From Janthinobacterium sp. (GTDB lineage: Bacteria > Pseudomonadota > Gammaproteobacteria > Burkholderiales > Chitinibacteraceae): DNA of 64,000 nucleotides. Of this stretch, positions 49,193-59,400 are shown in pieces. The notes under the pieces are model-generated. The model was not told where the DNA came from. It saw only the letters and a list, made by a program, of their open reading frames with translations, and searched no databases. Where the stretch lies: NCBI GenBank assembly GCA_025360045.1, contig JANYCY010000065.1, forward strand, positions 1 to 64,000. The letters are read 5' to 3'. A program made the translations under genes and the position numbers. How positions within the stretch are numbered: position 1 is the first letter of the stretch; every line of letters starts with the position of its first letter.

Positions 49193-49726
49193 TTAAAAGT
49201 TAAGCTGTGCGCCTACATACAGGCCATCGGCCATGCTCACCGAGCGGTTGCCATCTTTACCTTTCACATGGCTGTACTGATAACCCGCATCCAGCGAGAC
49301 CATTCTGGTCATATCCCAGCGAACACCTGCCCGCATTTCTTTGTAATTATCTACGCCATCAGACGCCAAGCCTGATGGTGCGAAATAGCCTTGGCCATAA
49401 ACAGTAAACGCGCCAACAGGAATATCTACCCCGCCACCTAAAGCAGCTGCGTAATGATTATCTTGATGCTTTAAATCCATATACACCAGCTTGCCGCCTG
49501 CTTTAAGCTTGGCGATCCCCAACGGCGCTTGTACGCCAAGGCCCAAAGAGCCCACATTGCCACGACCATCATTCGTCAGCCAATCAGCGCTGGTAGTCAT
49601 CAAAAGCAAGCTGCCTTCATAGGATGCGCCAAAAAAGCCATCGCCCACTCTAGCGGTTAAATCACCCGCTTGTGCTGCCATAGGCAAAGACAGCGCCAAA
49701 ATTGCGCCTAAAAGTGTTTTCTTCAT
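49193..49726 (-). CDS. YfaZ family outer-membrane protein
   Basis: A 177-residue protein with signal peptide (MKKTLLGAILALSLPMAAQA). Its body of alternating beta strands ends in aromatic residues (VGAQLNF), as expected of an outer-membrane barrel. The pattern GSLGLGVQAPLG, VYMDLKHQDNHYAAALGGGVDIPVG and RAGVRWDMT fits the YfaZ family, whose role is unknown. GGAG lies before ATG 49726; the open frame upstream is not conserved. Confidence 0.85.
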   Translation of the reverse strand: MKKTLLGAILALSLPMAAQAGDLTARVGDGFFGASYEGSLLLMTTSADWLTNDGRGNVGSLGLGVQAPLGIAKLKAGGKLVYMDLKHQDNHYAAALGGGVDIPVGAFTVYGQGYFAPSGLASDGVDNYKEMRAGVRWDMTRMVSLDAGYQYSHVKGKDGNRSVSMADGLYVGAQLNF

Positions 49727-50438
49727 GCCAGCTCCAGCTGTTTTATCAAGGATATCGGCCAGATAGTAAGCTGATAAAACACTCTTTGAGTAGGCGATTA
49801 ATCCCCGTTTTAATTTCCAATTTTTACGACAAATAAATAAAGCCCACTCAAAGTGGGCACTATTCTTGCTTGGGGATGCTCTTATCAGATCGATACTGCT
49901 CATGATTTGATAGCCCTCTACATAAAGAATTAAAGAATAAAACGCCAGCGCTGAATATATTGAAGAACAGGTTTAAATTAACCAGACCCCGCTAAGATAA
50001 AAGCAGAAGAAGCACAAACCAAACAAGCTAAATAAAATAGCGGCGATGCCTTATCTATAACACCATATAATTAATACAAAACGAAGCAAGCGGCAAAAGT
50101 AGCCATAAATAGCGGCAAAATTTTCCGCTAAACATTCACTCTTAAAAGTGCCGCTCTATAACTTATTTAGTAAGCAATAAAAACTTGAAAAAAATACACT
50201 TATCATCTACTAGAAAATAAATTAGCTTACAAAAATACAAATCAAAAACAAGTATTAAAGTTATTTAATAATGAACCGATAAATGGCTAGTTATTACAAA
50301 TAATCGAAGAACTACCACGCATCTTATGTACAGAACAGGGGATAAATTCCTCTGTATCATAAGGGATTGGATCTCATGTTTTAAAAGTATTGGGTGTAAG
50401 AATCACAGACCTGCTTTTATCACTTGTAATTGGATAGC
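49727..50438. other. AT-rich intergenic region upstream of the giant repeat gene
   Basis: About 710 bases with no credible CDS, RNA gene or repeat. It is clearly more AT-rich than both flanks and should hold the promoters of the YfaZ-like gene and the giant gene. A TTGGGT hexamer near 50387 and TTTATC near 50412 are possible -35/-10 boxes but the spacing is long. Confidence 0.5.
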
Positions 50439-53400
50439 ATGATGAGTGTCTTTACTGGCATGACCACCAGCCAAATAGCGGAATTGACCACAGCCCAAAT
50501 AGCCAGTGTAAATACCGCTGCGATTGCCTCGCTTACAACAATCCAATTAGCGCAATTTAACACCCGCCAAATAGCCGCATTATCTAGCACACAAATTAGC
50601 TTGGGCCTAAGCACCGAGCAAATTATTGCGCTGACAAGTAATCAAATCCAATCCCTCAGCAGCACTCAAATTACGGCATTGACCAGTAAGCAAATTGCCG
50701 CCTTAGAAAGCAGCGATTTTGCCGTACTCAGCACGGCAGCAATTAGCAGCTTAAACACCCTGCAACTCAGAGCGCTCAATAGCGATCAAATCGTTGCACT
50801 CTCCAGCACTCAAGCTGCCGCGCTCAGCCTGACGCAAGTGGCGTCGCTATCTACCTCGCAACTGGCCGCCTTAGAAACCAGCGATTTTGCCGCACTTAAA
50901 ACCAGCGCCATCGCCGCGCTATCTAGCAGCCAAATCAACGCCCTAAGCACCAGCCAAATTGCCGCACTCAACTCTAATCAAGCAGCGGCGCTCAGCAGTA
51001 CGCAACTTGCCGCGATGTCGACAGCGCAACTGGCCGCGTTTGAAACCACTGATTTTGCCGTGCTCAAAACCAGTGCGATTGCGGCGCTTTCTAGCCAGCA
51101 AATCATGGCGCTCAGCAGTAGCCAAATCATTGCGCTCAACTCAAACCAAGCGGCGGCGCTCACATCCAGCCAAGTGGCGGCGCTCTCTAGCACGCAATTA
51201 CTGGCACTAGAAACAATCGATCTTGCTGTACTTAAAACCAGCGCAATCGCAGCCTTATCGAGCGAGCAACTTAATGCGCTAAGCACGGGGCAAATTGCCA
51301 GCCTGAGTACAGGGCAAATTGCCGCCATCACCACCGCCAATATGGCGAGCGGGCTAAATAGCAACCAAGTGATTGCGCTGACCACTCAGCAAGCTGCGGC
51401 GCTCAGCTCATCCCAAGTTGCCGCCTTATCCACCAGCAATATCGCAGCACTTGAGACCAGCGATTTAGCCGTACTCAAAACCAGCGCCATTGCCGCAATA
51501 TCCAGCGCGCAACTCAATGCGCTTACAACTCAGCAAATTACCAGCCTGAGCACTAACCAAGTTGCCGCGATTAGCACCAGCAATATCGCCAATGGATTAA
51601 ATAGCAGCCAAGTCATTGCGCTGACCACTCAGCAGGCTGCGGCGCTCAGCTCATCCCAAGTCGCCGCCTTATCGACCAGCAATATCGCAGCACTGGAAAC
51701 CAGCGATTTAGCCGCACTCAAAACCAGCGCCATTGCCGCTATTTCTAGTGCCCAGCTTAATGCGCTTACGACTCAGCAAATTGCCAGCCTAAGCACAGGG
51801 CAAATTGCAGCAATTAGCACGGCGAATATGGCGGACGGATTAAATAGTAGCCAAGTCATTGCGCTGACCACTCAGCAGGCTGCGGCGCTCAGCTCATCCC
51901 AAGTGGCCGCCTTATCCACCAGTAATATCGCAGCACTTGAAACCAGCGATTTAGCGGTACTCAAAACCAGCGCCATTGCCGCTATTTCTAGTGCCCAGCT
52001 TAATGCGCTCACAACTCAGCAAATTGCCAGCCTAAGCACCGGCCAAGTTGCTGCAATTAGCACCAGCAATATCGCCAATGGATTAAATAGTAACCAAGTC
52101 ATTGCGCTGACCACTCAGCAAGCCGCAACGCTGAGTTCATCCCAAGTGGCCGCCTTATCCACCAGTAATATCGCAGCACTTGAGACCAGTGATTTAGCGG
52201 TACTCAAAACCAGCGCAGTCGCCGCCCTTTCCAGCCAGCAGCTCAATGCCTTAATCACCAAGCAAATCGATGTACTGAGCACGAGCCAAGCTGCGGCACT
52301 CACCACGGCGCAAGTTTTAGCCATGTCGACCAGTAATCTAGCCGCGCTGACAACGGCAAATTTGATTGCGCTTAAAACATCGGCCATTGCTGTCCTTACT
52401 AGCAATCAGATCGCCAGCCTAAGTAGCGATCAAATTGCCAGCCTAAGCACCCATCAAATCGTGGCTCTAGATAGCCTCAGTCTAAGCGGCGGGCTAAATA
52501 GTAGTCAGATTGTGGCGCTGACAACCAGCCAAGCCGCCGTACTTAGCTCCGCTCAAGTGGCGGCATTAACGACCAGCAATCTAGCCGCAATGGAAACGCG
52601 CGATGTAGTCGCCCTCAAAACCAGCGCCATTGCGGCTTTAAACTCAAGCCAAGTCAATGCGCTGACAACAGATCAGATTGCTAATTTAAGCAGCAACCAA
52701 ATCAGCGTCATCACCACCGCAAGTGTCGCCAATGGCCTAACAAGCAGTCAGATTGTGGCACTCAACACCAGCCAAGCCGCCACTTTAAGCAGCGCCCAAG
52801 TGGCAGCGCTATCGACCGCTAATCTGGCAGCGATGGAAACGCGCGACATTGTTGCGCTTAAAACCAGCGCCATTGCCGCTTTAAACACCGCGCAAGTGGC
52901 GGCATTAACCACCGATCAAATCTCTCATCTCACCACCAGCCAAATCGTGGCTTTAAGCACGGCCGATATTGCCTATGGCCTAAACAGCAGCCAGATTGTG
53001 GCCCTGACATCAATCCAAACCGCAGCCTTAACGACAGCCCAAGTGGCGGCGCTTTCAACGACTAATCTTGCGGCAATGGAAAGCAGCGACTTTGCCGCGC
53101 TCACGACCAATGCCATTGCGGCCTTAGCCAGTAATCAAATTCAAGCCCTGACCTCAGATCAAACCGTGGCCCTGAGCACCGCTCAGGCGGCAACGCTGTC
53201 TTCCAGACAAATTGCTGCCTTATCCAGCAGTAATATCGCAGCATTAGAAACGGCCGATTTAAGCGTACTCAAAACCAGCGCTATTGCTGTCCTTAGCAGT
53301 AGCCAAATCGCCGCAATGAGCAGCAGCCAAATAGCGAGCTTAACCACTACGCAAATAGTGGCACTGAATACCGCAGCCATCGCCAATGGGCTAAACAGCA

Positions 53401-56400
53401 GTCAAATCGTCGCGCTGAGCACCAGCCAAGCCGCCACTTTAAGTAGCACTCAAGTGGCGGCACTATCGACCACCAACCTAGCTGCAATGGAAACGCGTGA
53501 CATCGTTGCGCTTAAAACTAGCGCCATTGCGACTTTAAATTCAAGCCAAGTAAATGCGCTGACCACAGATCAGATTGCTAATTTAAGCAGCAACCAAATC
53601 GCCGTGATCACTACCGCAAATATGGCCAATGGGCTAACGAGTAGTCAGATTGTGGCACTCAACACCAGCCAAGCCGCCACTTTAAACAGCGCCCAAGTGG
53701 CCGCACTATCGACCGCTAATCTAGCCGCAATGGAAACACGCGACATTGTTACGCTTAAAACCAGCGCCATTGCCGCTTTAAGCAGCACACAAGTGGCTGC
53801 ACTAACCACCGATCAAATCGCTCATCTCACCACCGGCCAGATTGTGGCATTAAGCACGGCCGATATTGCCTATGGCCTAAACACCAGTCAGATTGTCGCG
53901 CTAACATCGATTCAAACAGCTACCTTAACGACGGCCCAAGTGGCGGCGCTTTCAACGACTAATCTTGCTGCAATGGAAAGCAGCGACTTTGCCGCGCTCA
54001 CGACTAATGCCATTGCGGCCTTAGCCAGTAATCAAATTCAAGCCCTGACCTCAGATCAAACCGTGGCCCTGACTACCGCTCAGGCGGCAACGCTGTCTTC
54101 AAAACAAGTGGCCGCCTTGTCGACCACCAGCATTGCGGCGCTAGAAACCTCTGATCTAATTGCCTTAAAAACCAGCGCGATTGCCGCTTTAACCTCGGCC
54201 CAAGTCGCCGTACTGAGCAGCAGCCAAATCGCCAGCTTGCTGACCAGCCAAATTGTTGCGCTCAATACGGCAGATATCGCCAATGGCCTCAATAGCAGCC
54301 AAGTTGTGGCTCTGAGCAGCAATCAGGCTGCTGCGCTTAGCTCCGCCCAAGTCGCGGCTTTATCGACCGCCAATCTAGCCGCAATGGAAACGCGCGACAT
54401 CGTGGCGCTAAAAACCAGTGCCATAGCGGCGTTAAACACCGCGCAAGTGGCTGCATTAACCACCGATCAAATCGCTAATCTCACCACCAGCCAGATCGTA
54501 GCTTTAAGCACGGCTAATATTGCCTCTGCCCTGAACAGCAGCCAGATCGTAGCGCTGACATCGATTCAAACCGCGGCCTTGACGACGGCCCAAGTGGTGG
54601 CACTTTCAACAAGTAATCTCGCCGCCATGGAAACAAGCGACTTTGCTGCATTGAAGACATCGGCCATTGCCGCTCTTTCTACCAGTCAAATTAAAGCGCT
54701 GACATCCGATCAGGCCATTGCGCTCAGCACGCTGCAAGCAGCGGCGCTTAGCTTCACACAAGTTGCTGCGTTTTCAACGACTAGCATTGCCGCACTGGAA
54801 ACCGCCGATCTGGCCGTCTTAAAAACCAGCGCTATCGCAGTTCTCAGCAGTGAGCAGGTGGCAGCGCTAAACACCAGCCAATTCGCCAGCTTAAGCAGTA
54901 ATCAAATTGCCGCTTTAAGTACGGCCAATATGGCGAATGCGCTGAATAGCAATCAGATTGTGGCGCTCACCACCAGCCAAGCGGCAGCGCTTAGCACCGC
55001 CCAGATTGCCGCGCTATCGACAAGTAATCTGGCTGCTATGGAAAGCCGAGATTTAGTGGCACTTAAAATAACCAGCATTGCAGCGCTCTCGAGCAATCAG
55101 GTGAATGCGCTCACCAGCGAGCAATTTGCCGGCTTAAGCAGCAGCCAAATTGCAGCGCTCAATACCACGGCCATTGCTGGCGGCTTAAGAACCGATCAAA
55201 TTGTGGCGATGAGCAGCAGCCAAGCCGCAGCTTTAAGCGCCACCCAAATGGCGGCGCTTTCCACCAGTAATCTGGCAGCAATGGAGACCAGCGATTTTGC
55301 AGCGCTGAGCGCCGCCGCCATCGCTGGCTTTACCAGCACGCAAGCGAGTGCGCTGAGCACGAATCAAATCGTGGCACTGACCACCACGCAAGCCGCAGCG
55401 CTGAATACTCGCCAAGCTGCGGCGCTCTCGAGCAGCCAATTGGCGGCGCTAGAAACCAGCGATTTAGCACTCATCCAAGCGGCGTCCATTGCCGTTTTAT
55501 CGAGCACTCAGATCAGCGGGCTGAGCACTGCACAACAAATCAGCTTGAGCACTAGCCAGATCGGCGCGCTCAATACCTCGGCGATTGCTAGCCTTAGCAC
55601 GGATAAAGTAAACGCCTTAACGTCAACGCAAGCCAGCGCGCTCAATACCGCGCAAATTGCTGCGCTATCGACAGCACAAATTGCAGCCATCGAAACCACT
55701 GACTTTGCCGTACTCAGCAACGCCGCCATTGCAGCGCTTTCGACGGACCAAATCGCTGCGCTCAGTACCGCGCAAACCGTTGCACTTAACTCCAGCCAAG
55801 CCAGCGTGCTGACTACGCGGCAAGTTTCAGCATTATCAAGCACGCAACTTCAGGCAATGGAAACCAGCGACCTAACCGTACTGGCCAGCACCGGCATCGC
55901 CGTATTATCTAGCAGCCAAGTGAGCGCACTCAGCACCGATCAAATAGCCAGCCTAAACAGCAAGCAGATTGTGGCTTTGAATACCAGCGCATTGGCAGGG
56001 CTAAGCACCGCGCAAATTGCTGCACTCACGTCCAATCAATCGGCGGCCTTTATCACTAGTCAAATTGCCGCGCTATCGACCAGCCAAATCGCCGCCTTTG
56101 AAACCAGCGATTTGGCCGAGCTAAAAACCAGCGTAATTGCTGCGCTCAGCAGCAGCCAGCTGCAAGCGCTGAGTACCCAGCAAATTGCCAACCTAAAAAC
56201 CACGCAGATTGCCGCTTTGAATACCACCGAAATGGCGAATTTAAGCAGCACTCAACTTGCCGCCTTAAACACCAACCAAACATCAGTTTTAAGCAGCACG
56301 CAAGTCGCCGCACTTTCAACGCTACAAATCATCGCTCTAGAAACCAGCGATGTAGCGGCGCTCAGCACCACGGTGATCGCTGCCTTATCGACCAATCAGC

Positions 56401-59400
56401 TCGCCGCGCTCACTACCGAGCAAATAGGCGCTTTACGCACGGCAGCAATCGCCAGCTTAAGCAGCAGCCAAATTGTGGCGCTGACTTCAAACCAAGCGGC
56501 AGCGTTAAGCTCTAGCCAAGCTGCAGCCTTAACTAGCCTGCAAATGACAGCGCTTGAAACTACCGATTTGGCCGTGCTCAGCAGCAGCGCCATCACTGTG
56601 CTTGCCAGTATCCAAATCAACGCCCTCAGCACCCAGCAATTTGCCAGCCTTAGCTCCAGCCAAATTGCCAGCTTAAATACACAGGCCATGGCCAGCTTAG
56701 GCAGCGATAAAGTCATTGCCCTGAGCACCAGCCAAGCCGCGGCGCTAACAGGTGTTCAGGCCGCAGCGCTAACCACCAGCAATATCGCCGCGCTAGAAAC
56801 CAGCGATTTAGCCGTATTCAGCAGCAGCGCCATTGCCGCATTGTCGACCAGCCAAATAACGGCGCTCACGACCAAACAAATCGCAGCGCTGAGCACCGAC
56901 TCCATTGCCAATGGCTTAACCATTAATCAGGTTATGGCGCTGACATCCAGCCAAGTTGCTGCGTTTTCTATTGCCCAAATTGCCGCCTTGTCTGAAAACA
57001 CCATAGGTGGGCTGGAAACGTCTTACCTCACCTTAATCAGCACCAGCGCCATTGCGGCTTTATCGAGCACACAAGTTGGCTCGCTAACGGCAGGGCAAAT
57101 TGCCAAGCTCAGCACCACGCAAATTGCCGTGCTAAACACCAGCGCTGTGGCCAATTTAAGTGCCGATCAAGTGATTGCACTCACGACCAACCAAGCATCC
57201 GCACTGACAACCAGCCAAGTTGCCGTGCTTTCAAGCACCGCGATTGCTGCCATGGAAACCAGCGACTTAGCCACCTTTAAAACCACGGCCATTGCGGTAC
57301 TCAATAGCAATCAAATCAGCGCGCTGACTGTGGAGCAAATCGCTAGCCTAAGCACCAAGCAACTGACCGCCATCAGCAGCAATGGCATTGCCCATTTAAG
57401 TGCAGATCAAGTCATTGCTCTCACCTCTAATCAAGCCGCAGCACTAACGACCAGCCAAATAGCAGCACTGAGCACTACCAGCATCGCAGCGATGGAGCTT
57501 GAAGATTTTGCGGCGCTTAAAACCAATGCCATCGCCGCGCTCACAACAAATCAAATCAGCGCATTGACTGCCGATCAAACCATCGCCCTGGCCACACAAC
57601 AAGCCGCCGCGCTCAGCAGTAGCCAAGTTGCAGCACTCAGCGCCAGTAATATCACCGCACTAGAAACAAGCGATCTGATTGCACTGCAAACCAGCGCCAT
57701 TGCCGCATTAAATACTGCTCAAGTCGCAGCATTACTCCTCGAACAAATCGCCAGTTTAAGCACCAAGCAAATCGTGGCACTCAGCACCAACGCGATCGCC
57801 AACGGCTTAACTGCCGATCAAATCGCGGCCCTGACCACCAAGCAAGCCGCCGCGCTAAGCACCAGCCAACTGACCGCACTCTCTACCAGCAATATCGCAG
57901 CCTTTGAAGTGGAAGATTTTGCTGCGCTTAAAACCAATGCCATTGCGGCACTTTTGAGTAGCCAAATCGCCGCGCTCACGGCAGAGCAAACTGCGGCACT
58001 GACCACCCAACAAGCTGCAGCACTCAGCAGCAGCCAAGTTGCCGCGCTCAGTGCCAGCAATATCGCCGCACTAGAAACGAGCGATCTGATTGCACTGCAA
58101 ACCAGCGCCATTGCCGCTTTAAGCACAGCCCAAGTGGCGGCGATGAATGCCAGCCAGATTGCCAGCCTAAGTACCAATCAGATTATTGCGCTCAGCACCG
58201 CCGCCATTGCCAGTGGCTTAAGTAGCGCAAAAATCGCGGCACTCACCTCGCAGCAAACCGCAGCCCTCAGCACAGATCAGATCAGCGCGCTCACGACCAC
58301 CCAAGTTGCGGCAATAGAGGCCGTTGACTTTGCAGCACTGAGCACGCTCGCCATTACCACCCTGTCTACCGCGCAAATTAAAGCCTTAAGCGCAGCCCAA
58401 ACCATCGCACTGACCACGCAACAAGCGGCCACACTCAGCACTAGCCAGCTTGCGGCGCTTACCGTCAGCAATATGGCGGTAATGGAAACCAGCGATCTAG
58501 TCGCTCTGACAACCAGTGCCATTGCAGTATTAAACACGGCCCAAGTCGCAGCCCTTGCTCCAGAGCAATTTGCCAGCCTAAGCAGTAATCAAATTGCCGC
58601 CTTAAATACGGATGTAATCGCCAATGGTTTAAATGTCGATCAAATTGTGGCACTGACGACCAAGCAGGCTGCAGCGCTCAGCAGCGCCCAAGTGGCTGTG
58701 CTATCAAGTAGTCAACTTGCTGCCATGGAAATCGAAGATCTTGCTGCGATTAAAACCAGCGCAATTGCCGTTTTATCCAGCACTCAGGTAGGGGCTTTAG
58801 GAATCGATCAAATTGCAGGACTAAGCACGAAGCAAATCGCCGCACTGAATACCACCGCTATCGCAAATTTAAGCGACGATCAGATCATCGCGATCACCAC
58901 CAGTCAGGCGGCCGCCTTAACAACGAGCCAAGTAGTGGCACTGAGCAGCAATAGCATTACGGCGCTAGAAGCCATTGACTTTGCAGCACTTAAAACCAGC
59001 GCCATTTCGGTGCTATCAAGCAATCAAATTAATGCACTTACTGACTTGCAAACCATAGCCATGAGCACATCCCAAGCCGCAGCCCTGAGCGCCAGCCAAA
59101 TTATTGCCCTCAGCGCCGCTAATGTTACCGCCCTTGAAACCAGCGATCTATTGGCGCTCAAGACCAATACCGTTGCCGCCTTAAATAGCGCTCAAGTGGC
59201 AGCATTAACTATTGAGCAAATCGCCAGCATGAGCAGCGCCCAAATTGCCGCACTCAATACGGCAGCCATTGCCAATGGCCTGAGTAATGAGCAAGTCATG
59301 GCCTTGACGACAAAACAAGCGGCTGCGCTCACCACATCTCAGATCGCGGCACTATCAGCAAGTAATATTGCAGCACTAGAAACGACTGATTTGGCCGCAC

